From NCBI GenBank assembly GCA_963582935.1, contig CAUZSH010000023.1, forward strand, positions 1-25,056: 25,056 nt of DNA. Direction: 5' to 3'. Within the stretch, counting starts at the first letter, position 1; every line of letters starts with the position of its first letter. Positions 7,804 to 16,846 of the stretch are shown here, in pieces. The notes beneath the pieces were generated by a model that saw only the letters and a program-made list of their open reading frames with translations, had not been told where the DNA came from and did not search any database. Origin of the DNA: CAUZSH01 sp963582935 (GTDB lineage: Bacteria > Pseudomonadota > Gammaproteobacteria > Francisellales > Francisellaceae). The position numbers and the translations under genes are program-made.

Positions 7804-7832
7804 TTTATAGCGCACGCAGTTGCTGATGTCAA
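7804..7832 (-). promoter_or_regulatory. Near-consensus sigma-70 promoter for the lysP-like gene
   Basis: On the minus strand, TTGACA (7827-7832) and TATAAA (7804-7809) are separated by 17 bases, an almost perfect sigma-70 promoter. The transcript would start near 7797, giving a leader of about 50 bases, too short for a lysine riboswitch. The rest of the divergent interval to 8043 is AT-rich, and I see no further clear element in it. Confidence 0.7.
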
Positions 7833-8043
7833 TATTCTATTAATTCAAGAAAAACTTTGAAGATCGCTTGGACAAAAATATCATTGGGCGTGAGAATATA
7901 AAATTAAATTGCATAAATTCGCTACATACTCTACTCTGTTTTTTCATAGAAAGCGATTAAATCTTCGGTTTTCCGTTAATTACACGATTTCGTGAATAAG
8001 ATAAATGCCTCGGTGTGGAATATATTGTCATTTGGAGATGAGA

Positions 8044-9489
8044 ATGGAGCGTTCAGAAAATAAACTACGGCAACCTGTTGCCCTACCAATCTGTTTTTTG
8101 ACCGAACTGTGGGAACGATATGGTTTTTATTTGCTTCAAGGATTGTTGTTGCTTTATATGACGAGCTACTTACGCTTAGATGAGGGTGCAAGCTATGAGT
8201 TAACAGGAACTTTTATCGGGTTAGTTTATACGGCAAGTGTGATTGGAGGGATGGTTGCAGATCGCTTTGTGGGACATTTTAGGGGCATCATTATTGGTGA
8301 GCTTTTGTTATGCTTTGGTTTTTTTATATTGGGTATCAGTATTGGTTCAGGAGAAGCACTTTTATTTTGGGCGCTTGCCTGTATAGCGATTGGGACAGGA
8401 CTCATCAAGGCAAATATCTCAACTTATTTGGGGTATTTTTACATACGGAAAGACCCACGTCGAGATTTGGGATTCACTATATTTTATATTGGCATTAATG
8501 TTGGTGCGATTATAGGTGTTTTTTTTGCAGGCTTTGGACAACACCATTTTGGTTGGAGTGTGCCCTTTTATACAGCGGCGGGCGGGAGTCTCATTGGGTT
8601 GCTTACCATCGTGGGTGGCGTTTACTTAAAGAAGCTAGATTTTGAAAAAAAGCATAGAGACGTTAAAGTTATACATTATTTGGCGTCGTTTTTGGTTGTA
8701 TTAGCTTCGGTTGTGGCCTGTTATTTCATTTTTTATTATACCTACTTATCCGATATATTATTCATTACGATTTGTGTCGCATCTGTCATGATCTTGATCT
8801 CACACATGATAAAGTATTCAGAAATGCGGGCACAAATTTTTGCGTATTTACTTTTATTGCTTATCTCTGTGGTGTTTTGGTCAATGTATTTTCAGTTATA
8901 TATTTCCATGACACTGCTGGTGGCGAATATTGTTAACCATCATATCTTTGGCATATTTTTTCCAACCCCCACCTTTTTGATTTTTGCAAATTTAGGCGTA
9001 GTGCTATTTGGTGGTTTTATGGGGAAACTTTGGTTTCAAAGAGCAAAAGCAGGTCATCCTGTTCATGATGGTACGAAGTTTTTAACTGGGTTAATTCTGA
9101 TGTGTTGTGCTTTTGTTATTTTAGCTTTAGGCGTGACGTTGAGCAATGCTACCGTATTAATGTCAGGTTATATTATTGTGGCGGTTTGTTTGGTGGTGTC
9201 TTTAGGCGATTTATCTCTGTCGCCAATTGGTTTATCCATTGCGCATAAGCTTTCTCCCGATGGCTGTAAAGGGTTGTATATGGGGATGTGGCTGATCTCG
9301 TTAGGTGTTGGCGGGAAGTTAGCTGGCACGTTGTCAGGTTTGATGGTATTACCCTCTCACAAGGTAAGCTTGGCAGAAATGTATAGCGTTTATGGACATG
9401 GCTTATGGGTATGTATTGCTATTATGCTTTTTGCAATAGCTCTGGCTGTTGTGATTAATCCTTTGTTAAAACGATTAATTCCATATTAA
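8044..9489 (+). CDS. POT/PTR2 family proton-dependent oligopeptide transporter (first copy)
   Basis: This 481-residue inner-membrane symporter would import di- and tripeptides with protons. It has the E-L-W-E-R-Y-G-F-Y signature at residues 21-29 (family motif ExxERFxYY), F-Y-x-G-I-N-V-G-A around the fifth helix, V-V-F-W-S-M-Y-F-Q in the seventh, and the closing L-S-P-I-G-L-S...G-L-Y-M-G-M-W motif. Two earlier in-frame ATGs exist (8005 and 8038). I chose 8044 because GGAG sits 6 bases upstream, and because the protein then begins like its neighbour, with a short polar stretch before the first helix. It is the first of two tandem paralogues; over the first 84 alignable residues about half are identical by hand count. 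Substrate specificity cannot be read from the sequence. Confidence 0.88.
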   Translation: MERSENKLRQPVALPICFLTELWERYGFYLLQGLLLLYMTSYLRLDEGASYELTGTFIGLVYTASVIGGMVADRFVGHFRGIIIGELLLCFGFFILGISIGSGEALLFWALACIAIGTGLIKANISTYLGYFYIRKDPRRDLGFTIFYIGINVGAIIGVFFAGFGQHHFGWSVPFYTAAGGSLIGLLTIVGGVYLKKLDFEKKHRDVKVIHYLASFLVVLASVVACYFIFYYTYLSDILFITICVASVMILISHMIKYSEMRAQIFAYLLLLLISVVFWSMYFQLYISMTLLVANIVNHHIFGIFFPTPTFLIFANLGVVLFGGFMGKLWFQRAKAGHPVHDGTKFLTGLILMCCAFVILALGVTLSNATVLMSGYIIVAVCLVVSLGDLSLSPIGLSIAHKLSPDGCKGLYMGMWLISLGVGGKLAGTLSGLMVLPSHKVSLAEMYSVYGHGLWVCIAIMLFAIALAVVINPLLKRLIPY

Positions 9490-9597
9490 AGAGGAAACTC
9501 TGGACACAGTGCTGTCAAGGATAAAAATTTTTAGTAAGCTTAGCTTTAATATGTTATAGTTTTCATCTATATAGCATTTAATTATATAAAAACAACT

Positions 9598-11025
9598 ATG
9601 AGTAACAAACACCCGATTGCGTTATCAATCTGTTTTATGACGGAGTTTTGGGAGCGTTATGGCTTTTATATTTCACAAGGTTTAATTACGCTCTTGATGA
9701 TTAAAGTCTATGGGTTATCTGAGAGTAATAGTTTTGCATTGGCAGGCACCTTTGTGGGTTTAGTCTATACCACCAGTATTGTGGGAGGCTTAATTGCAGA
9801 CAAATTGATTGGGCATTATCGTAGTACGCTGCTGGGTGAATGGGTACTCATTATTGGGTTTATCTGTTTAGGGTATGGTTCTTCGATAAAGTCTTTAATT
9901 TTATTGTATTTAGCGATGGCGTTAATTGCGGTAGGGACGGGATTAGTTAAATCAAATGTATCTTCTTTCTTGGGACATTTTTATGGGGTCAAAGATCCTA
10001 AACGAGATATGGGTTTTTCGATTTTTTATGTTGGCATTAACTTAGGGTCTCTTGTTGGTGGATTTATAGCGGGCTATTTAAGCCAATATTTTGGCTGGAG
10101 TGTTCCCTTCTATACAGCAGCCATAGGTGCAGCAGTTGGATTATATACCATTTTTCATGGTGTTAGAAAATACAAGCTTGACTTTGAGTCTGGAACAGGG
10201 GGTGCAACTGCTTTGAATCTTTGGATATCAGTTGGGATTACTTTGACCACTGTGGCTTTTTGTGTTTATGTTTTATACTCATCTCAAGTCTCAAATATTG
10301 TTTTTATCGTTATCAGTTTCCTCTGTGTTTTTTTATTATTTCAAACGGCACTAAAGTATCCCAGCCATGCTAAAAGATGTGTCGCTTATTTTATATTGCT
10401 AGTTGTATCCGTTGTGTTTTGGGCGATATATTTCCAACTATTTACATCAATGGTGATGTTGATTGAAAAATTGGTGGATCACGCCATGCTAGGAATCACG
10501 CTTCCAACGGCTTCATTTTTCACGATTGAATCGTTTGGTGTGATTGTGTTGGGAGGTGTGGTCGGAAAATTTTGGCAAGTTATGGCGGCAAAGGGAAAAC
10601 CCGTGCATGATGGTACAAAGTTTGCAATAGCAATGATTATTATGACGATTGCCTTTGCAAGTTTTGCAATGATTGTTTCAACGCATAACCCCGCAGTATT
10701 GATATCAGGCTATGTTATTGTTTTGCTATATTTCGGTGTGGCGCTTTCCGAACTGTCACTGTCTCCCATTGGTTTGTCGGTTTCCAATAAGCTTGCTCCA
10801 CCAAATAGCCGAGGGCTGTTTATGGGAATGTGGATGATTTCATTAGGGCTTGGTGGAAAATTATCAGGGATGTTGGCAGGTATTGCGACTGTCTCAGAAG
10901 CGGCATCGACTCTTGAGGTATACCAAGTATATGGTCACGCACTTTGGGTATTTACTGGAATTTCATTCGGGGCACTCGTTTTATCCGTTGTTGCCATTCC
11001 TTTTTTGAAAAAACTGGTGAAATAA
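9598..11025 (+). CDS. POT/PTR2 family proton-dependent oligopeptide transporter (second copy)
   Basis: This 475-residue paralogue of the preceding peptide transporter has the same layout: E-F-W-E-R-Y-G-F-Y at residues 16-24, G-T-F-V-G-L-V-Y, F-Y-V-G-I-N-L-G-S, V-V-F-W-A-I-Y-F-Q, and L-S-P-I-G-L-S...G-L-F-M-G-M-W-M-I-S-L-G-L-G-G-K. It should sit in the inner membrane with 12-14 helices and bring in short peptides with protons. A 108-base gap separates it from the first copy. No good Shine-Dalgarno sequence precedes the ATG, but this start matches the family N-terminus. The pair probably arose by tandem duplication, and their divergence suggests different peptide preferences, which is inference. 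The next gene has its own promoter. Confidence 0.88.
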   Translation: MSNKHPIALSICFMTEFWERYGFYISQGLITLLMIKVYGLSESNSFALAGTFVGLVYTTSIVGGLIADKLIGHYRSTLLGEWVLIIGFICLGYGSSIKSLILLYLAMALIAVGTGLVKSNVSSFLGHFYGVKDPKRDMGFSIFYVGINLGSLVGGFIAGYLSQYFGWSVPFYTAAIGAAVGLYTIFHGVRKYKLDFESGTGGATALNLWISVGITLTTVAFCVYVLYSSQVSNIVFIVISFLCVFLLFQTALKYPSHAKRCVAYFILLVVSVVFWAIYFQLFTSMVMLIEKLVDHAMLGITLPTASFFTIESFGVIVLGGVVGKFWQVMAAKGKPVHDGTKFAIAMIIMTIAFASFAMIVSTHNPAVLISGYVIVLLYFGVALSELSLSPIGLSVSNKLAPPNSRGLFMGMWMISLGLGGKLSGMLAGIATVSEAASTLEVYQVYGHALWVFTGISFGALVLSVVAIPFLKKLVK

Positions 11026-11040
11026 AGACGAACCATAAAT

Positions 11041-11069
11041 TTGCATAGCGTGCCTTTTTGAATTAAAAT
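11041..11069 (+). promoter_or_regulatory. Putative sigma-70 promoter of the fumarase gene
   Basis: TTGCAT (11041-11046) and TAAAAT (11064-11069) are separated by 17 bases. Transcription would start near 11076, about 29 bases before the fumarase ATG. The -10 matches 5 of 6 consensus bases and the -35 matches 4 of 6. Confidence 0.55.
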
Positions 11070-11104
11070 TTCCTCTGATTATTTTACTCAAAAAGGATAT
11101 TGAT

Positions 11105-12619
11105 ATGTCTGTTATTAAAGTTGAAGATTTTATTCAAAGTATTGAAGATGCACTGCAATATATTTCCTATTATCACTCACAAGACTTTGTGGATGCCATG
11201 TATGCAGCTTATCAAAAGGAAGCCTCTCCAGCGGCGAAAGATGCCATGGCGCAAATTCTGGTTAACTCTAGAATGGCGGCAGAAGGTCATCGTCCTATTT
11301 GCCAAGATACAGGAATGGTGTGTGCTTTTGTTAATATTGGCATGGATACAAAATGGGATGATACGAGTCGTACGGTTACAGAGCTTGTAAACGAGGGCGT
11401 TCGTCGGGCTTATACAAATACAGAGAATCCATTAAGAGCATCTATGGTATCACCACCGAATGGTGCTCGTAAAAACACGCATGATAACACGCCTGCAATT
11501 GTACATATTGATATGGTGGCAGGGAGTGCTGTTCAAGTAGATATCGCTGCAAAAGGTGGCGGTTCTGAGTTTAAGGCAAAGTTTAAAGTGCTTAATCCAA
11601 GCGATAGTATTGTGGACTGGGTGCTTGAAATGCTTCCGACAATGGGCGCAGGTTGGTGTCCTCCTGGAATTATTGGTATTGGCATTGGAGGTACGGCTGA
11701 AAAGGCAATGGTATTAGCTAAAGAGTCATTAAATGGACATATTGATATTCAAGATCTGATTGCGCGTGGAGCAGAAACGGGTGCTGAGGAACTGAGGCTA
11801 GAGCTTTATGATAAAATTAATAAATTAGGCATTGGTGCGCAAGGTTTAGGCGGGCTTACCACTGTTTTAGACGTGAAAGTTAATGAGTATGCCACACATG
11901 CTGCTTGCAAACCTGTGGCTTTGATTCCAAATTGTGCAGCGACACGCCATATTCATTTTACTTTAGATGGCTCAGGCGCGGCAGAGTTTAAAGCCCCAGC
12001 ATTGTCACAGTGGCCTGAAATTACGCAATCTAATAAATCAGCATCACGAGTAATTAATCTCGATACGGTAACTCAAGAAGAAATAGAAAGTTTAGAAGCA
12101 GGTGAGAGCGTGCTTTTAAATGGAAAACTCTTAACAGGCCGAGATGCAGCACATAAACGAATCTATGATATGGTTCAGAATGGCGAAGAATTGCCAGTGG
12201 ATTTAAAAGGACGTTTTATTTATTATGTGGGGCCAGTTGATCCAGTCGGTGATGAAGTTGTGGGGCCTGCCGGACCGACAACGGCCACGCGTATGGATAA
12301 GTTTACAGACTTTATGCTGAATGATATTGGAATTCGCGGGATGGTAGGGAAATCTGAACGTGGTTTGGATACCATTAATTCTATCGAAAAACATAAAGCT
12401 GTTTATTTTATGGCAGTTGGAGGCGCTGCATATTTGATTTCTAAATCCATTAAAAAATCACGTGTGGTAGGATTCCCAGAATTGGGTATGGAGGCAATTT
12501 ATGAGTTTGAAGTTGAAAATATGCCTGTGATTGTTGCTGTGGATTCCGATGGAGAAGCAGTGCACACGACTGGACCTAAAGAATGGAAAGTGAAAATTGC
12601 TGATATGATGGCTAAATAA
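11105..12619 (+). CDS. fumA: Class I fumarate hydratase ([4Fe-4S] type)
   Basis: This 504-residue cytoplasmic enzyme interconverts fumarate and malate in the citric acid cycle. It belongs to the oxygen-sensitive class I family, single-chain type of about 500 residues. The likely cluster ligands are Cys66 (P-I-C-Q-D-T-G), Cys185 (G-W-C-P-P-G) and Cys277 (N-C-A-A-T-R-H). The alpha part covers roughly residues 1-300. The C-terminal beta part has G-R-D-A-A-H-K-R, Y-Y-V-G-P-V-D, G-P-T-T-A-T-R-M and M-V-G-K-S-E-R-G. AAGGA lies 7 bases before the ATG. No class II (FumC-like) fumarase is visible in the window. Its position among peptide and amino-acid transporters fits a cell that burns amino-acid carbon through the cycle, but it need not be co-regulated with them. 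Confidence 0.93.
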   Translation: MSVIKVEDFIQSIEDALQYISYYHSQDFVDAMYAAYQKEASPAAKDAMAQILVNSRMAAEGHRPICQDTGMVCAFVNIGMDTKWDDTSRTVTELVNEGVRRAYTNTENPLRASMVSPPNGARKNTHDNTPAIVHIDMVAGSAVQVDIAAKGGGSEFKAKFKVLNPSDSIVDWVLEMLPTMGAGWCPPGIIGIGIGGTAEKAMVLAKESLNGHIDIQDLIARGAETGAEELRLELYDKINKLGIGAQGLGGLTTVLDVKVNEYATHAACKPVALIPNCAATRHIHFTLDGSGAAEFKAPALSQWPEITQSNKSASRVINLDTVTQEEIESLEAGESVLLNGKLLTGRDAAHKRIYDMVQNGEELPVDLKGRFIYYVGPVDPVGDEVVGPAGPTTATRMDKFTDFMLNDIGIRGMVGKSERGLDTINSIEKHKAVYFMAVGGAAYLISKSIKKSRVVGFPELGMEAIYEFEVENMPVIVAVDSDGEAVHTTGPKEWKVKIADMMAK

Positions 12620-12705
12620 ATTCTTACAAAATGATACCCAAGCTATGATTTATAAAGTATTCTGTTCAATTCAGGATGAAATATTCATAAAACATGGAGT
12701 AATAG

Positions 12706-14232
12706 GTGTCTAAAAGTTCTTCTAAACCGGGTCTATTGTCGGTTATATTTTTAAGTGTGGGCACGATGATTGGAAGTGGCTGGTTATTCGCGGCCTACTA
12801 TGCATCAAAAACAGCTGGAAGTGCTTCTATATTATCTTGGATTATTGGCGCGGTGCTTGTGCTATTTATGGCATTATTGCTTTCTGAGATCGCCATCAAA
12901 CACCCAGTTAATGGTCTTTTTACACGTTTAATCAGTATTTCTCATAACAGTCATTTTGGATTCGTGACGGCAATTTCAAATTGGTTACTAGGGCTCATTG
13001 TTGTGCCATCAGAAGCCATTGCCTCTACACAATATCTTGCTAGTATGTATCCACCTTTGACCCCTTATCTTTTTACAGATGGGCTTATTACGACGACTGG
13101 ACTTGGTTTGGCCGCAATATTCATGATTTTTTATTTATTTGTGAATTTTTGGGGTATTCGTCTTTTGTCTAAAGTAAACAATGTGATTACGTGGGTGAAA
13201 GTGATTGTGCCTATATCAGTTGCGGTCATTATTATGATTGCGGCATTTGATAGTGGAAATTTTACGGCCTATAAAGATAGCTTTATGCCTTTTGGAGCCA
13301 CCAGTATTTTTGCAGCGATTGTCTCAAGTGGTATTTTTTATTCGTTTTTTGGCTTTCAAGCAGCAGCTTCCTTCACCTCCGAGCTTCCTAACCCTAAAAG
13401 AAACATACCTATCGCGCTGGTAAGTAGTGTATTGATTGTCTTGGTAATATATTTACTTTTACAAGTGGCTTTTATTGGTGCTTTGCCTTCTGAAATGATT
13501 ACAAAAGGTTGGGCAAGCTTGAATTTTGACTCCCCACTGGCACAGTTAGCCGGATTGTTGGGATTAAATTTCTTGGTGGTGATTTTATATGCGGACGCTT
13601 TTGTAAGCCCGTCAGGAACAGGATTATTATATTTAGGTCTAAACTCACGTCAACTAAATGAAATGGTGAAACACAAACAAATGCCCAAGGCCTTTGGCTC
13701 CAGAGATAGAGCGGTGAATTTTTCTAGGCGCGCATTAATCCTTACTTTTATTTGCTCATTCGTGTTGATATTTTTCTTTCGAAACTGGCAATTAATTGCA
13801 TCATTGACGACAACATTTATTGTCATATCTTGTATGGCATTACCTGTAGCTTATGATCGTATGAGAAAAATAACCAATGAGCTTCCTGTAAAACTATTGC
13901 CTTGTTCAAGGGTGGTTGCATTTTTGATTTTTCTATGTTTATCATATTTTTTATTGATTTCAGGGACTAAAAATTTAGTGGTTGCATTTACATTAACCTT
14001 TGTTTTCTTTGTGTGCTATGCCTTAAGTGTACGCCCTGAAAATAAGGCTCGCTCATTGATAATTGCTTTTGGCTCTTCATGGGGGATTTTTTGTTACTTA
14101 CTTTTTGTGATATTGTATGGCATCATTGGGTTATATGTAGAAGGCGGTGTGATGTACTATGTCATTTATATCATTGTCTCTGCGGCGCTCTATTTCCAGA
14201 TGGTGAATCAAAAATCAGTAGATGAAATATGA
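12706..14232 (+). CDS. APC superfamily amino acid permease
   Basis: This 508-residue inner-membrane protein probably has 12 or more helices and a short polar N-terminus. The first helix has the APC signature G-T-M-I-G-S-G-W-L-F at residues 19-28. Further on come W-I-I-G-A-V, L-S-E-I-A-I, a helix with F-Q-A-A-A-S-F-T-S-E-L-P-N-P-K-R-N-I-P, and S-P-S-G-T-G. The G-S-G-W-L-F form is seen in APC permeases around the aspartate/proton symporter YveA, so an acidic or neutral amino acid is possible, but the substrate cannot be assigned. The start is GTG with GGAG 6 bases upstream, in an 86-base gap after fumarase. It may be read from the fumarase promoter, since I see no terminator between them. It is not close to the LysP-like or TyrP-like permeases nearby. 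Confidence 0.82.
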   Translation: MSKSSSKPGLLSVIFLSVGTMIGSGWLFAAYYASKTAGSASILSWIIGAVLVLFMALLLSEIAIKHPVNGLFTRLISISHNSHFGFVTAISNWLLGLIVVPSEAIASTQYLASMYPPLTPYLFTDGLITTTGLGLAAIFMIFYLFVNFWGIRLLSKVNNVITWVKVIVPISVAVIIMIAAFDSGNFTAYKDSFMPFGATSIFAAIVSSGIFYSFFGFQAAASFTSELPNPKRNIPIALVSSVLIVLVIYLLLQVAFIGALPSEMITKGWASLNFDSPLAQLAGLLGLNFLVVILYADAFVSPSGTGLLYLGLNSRQLNEMVKHKQMPKAFGSRDRAVNFSRRALILTFICSFVLIFFFRNWQLIASLTTTFIVISCMALPVAYDRMRKITNELPVKLLPCSRVVAFLIFLCLSYFLLISGTKNLVVAFTLTFVFFVCYALSVRPENKARSLIIAFGSSWGIFCYLLFVILYGIIGLYVEGGVMYYVIYIIVSAALYFQMVNQKSVDEI

Positions 14233-14271
14233 TTGCGGAGAGTGCGTTTTAAACAAATTTTCTTGGGCTAC

Positions 14272-14299
14272 TTGTGATCATTTTTTATGTTGTTACAAT
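14272..14299 (+). promoter_or_regulatory. Putative sigma-70 promoter of the tyrP-like gene
   Basis: TTGTGA (14272-14277) and TACAAT (14294-14299) are separated by 16 bases. The transcript would start near 14306, about 33 bases before the permease ATG. I see no TyrR-type TGTAAA-N6-TTTACA box here. Confidence 0.45.
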
Positions 14300-14338
14300 A
14301 GCTCATTCTATTTAATGGAGTAATGACAAATAATACTT

Positions 14339-15565
14339 ATGGAAATCAAAAATTCAAAATCTAGATTGATTGGCTCGGCATGTATTATCGCAGGAACTTG
14401 TATGGGAGCGGGCATGTTGGTCTTGCCCTTAATTACGGCAGCAACGGGCTTTGTTACGGCAAGTGTCTTGTTAATTCTGGTTGCACTTTTGATGATGGCA
14501 ACCGCTTTTTTAATCATTGAAGTTAATTTGCATTTTGCCCCGGGTGTTAATTTCGGAAATATGGCAAAAGGAACTCTGGGTCGCTGGGGGCAAGTTGTTT
14601 CTTGGTTTAGTTTTTTACTGCTTATGTACGCATTGACGGCCGCATACACTTCTCAAGCCTCGACACTTCTTGGGTTGTGGCTTGGGGATATTGGGATTGT
14701 TTTACCCGTTTGGTTAAATAGTTTGATTTATATTTTTGCATTTGGTGCTTTTGTCTATGCTGGAACATCGGCAGTAGACGGCATTAATAAATTCCTGTTA
14801 AGTGTCAAAGGACTCGCGTTTATAGGATTGACTTTTATGATTGCGCCTCATGTTTCGATGGAAGATTTATCACGCGCATCCAGTAATTTTAACTATATCT
14901 GGATTACTTTTCCGTTGTTGATTACCTCTTTTGGTTTTCATACGGTGTTACCAAGTATTCGGGTTTATTTAAATTCAGACAAACGTTCTTTGAGAAATGT
15001 TATCATTGTGGGAACCCTTATCCCTCTTATTGCATATCTAATCTGGGAAGTGATTACGCTTGGGACGATCCCACTTTATGGACCGCATAGTTTTGATTAT
15101 ATTGCGAATAATGGCGGATCGGTTACTGAGTTGGTTCAAGTCTATCAGGCAAGCTTTCACTCTACTTGGCTTAGTACGTTTGCGACAGGCTTTACAAATT
15201 TAGCCATCGCAACTTCTTTTCTTGGGGTAACCTTAGGGCTCTTTAACTTCAACCAAGATAGCTACAATCTGACAAAGAGGTCGCCAACGCATAAAATTCC
15301 AGTATTCATCATTACTTTTTTGCCACCTTTTTTGTTTGCGGTTTACTATCCAAATGGATTTGTAATGGCGCTAGGGTATGCCAGTATATTTGTGGTGATA
15401 CTATTAATTGTGATGCCTGCTATGATGGCTTGGAAAGTCCGTAATGAAAAAGGCAAAAACAGGCTGAGAAGTAAGTTATATTTACTGACGATTGTCTTAA
15501 TTGGTGTGGTGATTATTGGGCTTCAGTTTGCTGGTGATACGGGAATGCTCCTGAGATTTCATTAA
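14339..15565 (+). CDS. tyrP: TyrP/Mtr-type aromatic amino acid permease (HAAAP family)
   Basis: This 408-residue inner-membrane symporter resembles E. coli TyrP (403 residues) throughout: G-T-C-M-G-A-G-M-L-V-L-P at residues 19-30, L-L-M-Y-A-L-T-A-A-Y in the third helix, V-D-G-I-N-K-F-L, S-F-G-F-H-T-V-L-P-S-I, I-P-L-I-A-Y-L-I-W-E, L-A-I-A-T-S-F-L-G-V-T-L-G-L-F-N-F, F-L-P-P-F-L-F-A and Y-P-N-G-F-V-M-A-L-G-Y-A. It should import tyrosine or a related aromatic amino acid with protons. Tyrosine is the best guess; tryptophan is possible. The ATG at 14339 lies about 18 bases after a GGAG, further than usual, and an in-frame TGA at 14324-14326 forbids an upstream ATG. The gene converges on the broken deacetylase gene with only 4 bases between them. 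Confidence 0.87.
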   Translation: MEIKNSKSRLIGSACIIAGTCMGAGMLVLPLITAATGFVTASVLLILVALLMMATAFLIIEVNLHFAPGVNFGNMAKGTLGRWGQVVSWFSFLLLMYALTAAYTSQASTLLGLWLGDIGIVLPVWLNSLIYIFAFGAFVYAGTSAVDGINKFLLSVKGLAFIGLTFMIAPHVSMEDLSRASSNFNYIWITFPLLITSFGFHTVLPSIRVYLNSDKRSLRNVIIVGTLIPLIAYLIWEVITLGTIPLYGPHSFDYIANNGGSVTELVQVYQASFHSTWLSTFATGFTNLAIATSFLGVTLGLFNFNQDSYNLTKRSPTHKIPVFIITFLPPFLFAVYYPNGFVMALGYASIFVVILLIVMPAMMAWKVRNEKGKNRLRSKLYLLTIVLIGVVIIGLQFAGDTGMLLRFH

Positions 15566-15569
15566 AGTT

Positions 15570-16717
15570 TTAACAGCATGCTCTTTTAACGATTTGTATT
15601 AATTTAGGTACAAAAACTATCAAAGCATTTGCTTTAATATATTCATTAGGCTTATGTGCTTGGGCAATGCTTCCAGCTCCAAAAACAATTGGTTTCATGC
15701 CCATTAATTGAAGGTGTGCGCCATCTGTCGCATAAGCAACGGCGCTGGAATGTTTGGTTTTTGCGTGTTGGCAAAGGTCTTTTTCTAAAGTTGTGTTCTG
15801 TCCCGTAGAGAGGCTTGGAACTTTGGTTGAGATTTTGGTAGAGACTTTGCTTTTCGTGGCGGTATTTAAGATGCGTGCGGTGAGTTCCCTTGTTAGTGCA
15901 TTAATGTTTGCTTTGGGTATAGGGCGCATAGAAACCTTAATAATACTGCGTTCAGGGATAATGTTGTAGGCAGTGCCTCCCTGAATCGCGGCTACGTTTA
16001 TGGTGGTAAAAGCATCTTGATGATCTTGAGCAAGCAAACTATCTATAGTTGTTTCTTGTTCTTTTGCAAAGCTTTGGATGACTTGAATAATTTTCATGGC
16101 ATCGGTGATGGTATTAATGCCCCAGCTAGGTTGGCTTGAGTGTGCTGGCTTTCCTTGGAGTATGATCTCAAAGTTGAAAATACCATTATGGCTACAAATC
16201 ATTTTTAGATCTGTTGGTTCACCAGTTAGGCATTTTTCAGGTAAAGCGCTTTAGTAAATCAATGTTTTCAGAGAGAAGTTTACTACCAAGGCAGCCAATT
16301 TCTTCATCGTAAGCCCAAATAAGCATTAAATCTTTTTTATAGTCGGATGCTTTAAATTTTTGCAAGGCGATCATTGTCCTAGCAATAAAATCTTTCATGT
16401 TTACAGAGCCACGACCGAAAAGTTTTCCATCTTTTTCAGTGAGTTTGAAAGGGTCTGATGTCCAATTTTGCTCATCTGTCGGGACAACATCCATATGTCC
16501 AGAAAGCACAAGACCTTTTGTACCTTTAGGACCAATAGTGCAGATTACATTAGATTGTTTTGCTTGCTCAGATGACTTAAAGTGCTCTATCTCAAAAGCC
16601 TAAAGATTCAAAATAATGCGCAATATGGGCAGCAATTTCAGTGGTGGGGGTGTTTGAAATAGTTGGGAAAGAGACTAATTGAGCGAGGGCCTTGAAAATT
16701 TGCTGGTTGTTTTGCAT
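15570..16717 (-). pseudogene. argE: Acetylornithine deacetylase-like M20 peptidase, broken by two frameshifts
   Basis: Three minus-strand pieces in different frames join into a full-length M20 protein of about 380 residues. Piece one (from ATG at 16717) ends at a TGA at 16592-16594. Piece two carries G-H-M-D-V-V-P and D-E-E-I-G-C-L-G and ends near 16237. Piece three (to the stop at 15570) carries G-E-P-T-D-L-K, G-K-P-A-H-S-S and A-Y-A-T-D-G-A-H-L. Each break is explained by one extra T in the coding strand, near 16594-16597 and 16243-16245. The G-R-G-x-x-D-M-K-G motif reads G-R-G-S-V-N-M-K-D, so the metal-bridging Asp is Asn. ArgE removes the acetyl group from N-acetylornithine in arginine synthesis; other M20 deacetylases (DapE type) are similar. 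I infer a decaying gene with no active product. Confidence 0.82.
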
Positions 16718-16846
16718 GTTAAGCGGTGACAAAACTTATTTAAAATCATTCCTCATAGTGTCTTAATCCTATTACCATATCATTAGAGTAATATATTTTT
16801 TACTAACGTAAAAGGTTATCAGTTCTAGTGATGAGGGTTATTTAGA

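Noticed and set aside
8005..8043. Longer N-terminus of the first POT transporter
   Set aside because: The added 13 residues do not resemble POT N-termini, and the ATG at 8044 has a better placed GGAG.
9490..9597. Small inverted repeat GACA...TGTC between the two POT genes as a terminator
   Set aside because: The stem is only 4 bp with a 6-base loop and is not followed by a T-run.
11100..11390. Open reading frame of 96 codons overlapping the start of fumarase on the same strand
   Set aside because: It lies in another frame of a strongly conserved gene, and its translation has no recognisable domain.
14323..14364. 13-codon ORF with one Tyr codon overlapping the start of the tyrP-like gene
   Set aside because: The GGAG is only two bases from its ATG, a single Tyr codon gives no sensing logic, and I found no alternative hairpins, so it is probably chance.
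15570..16717. Three separate small genes instead of one broken deacetylase gene
   Set aside because: The pieces are consecutive parts of one M20 protein with motifs in the right order, and single-base changes restore one frame.
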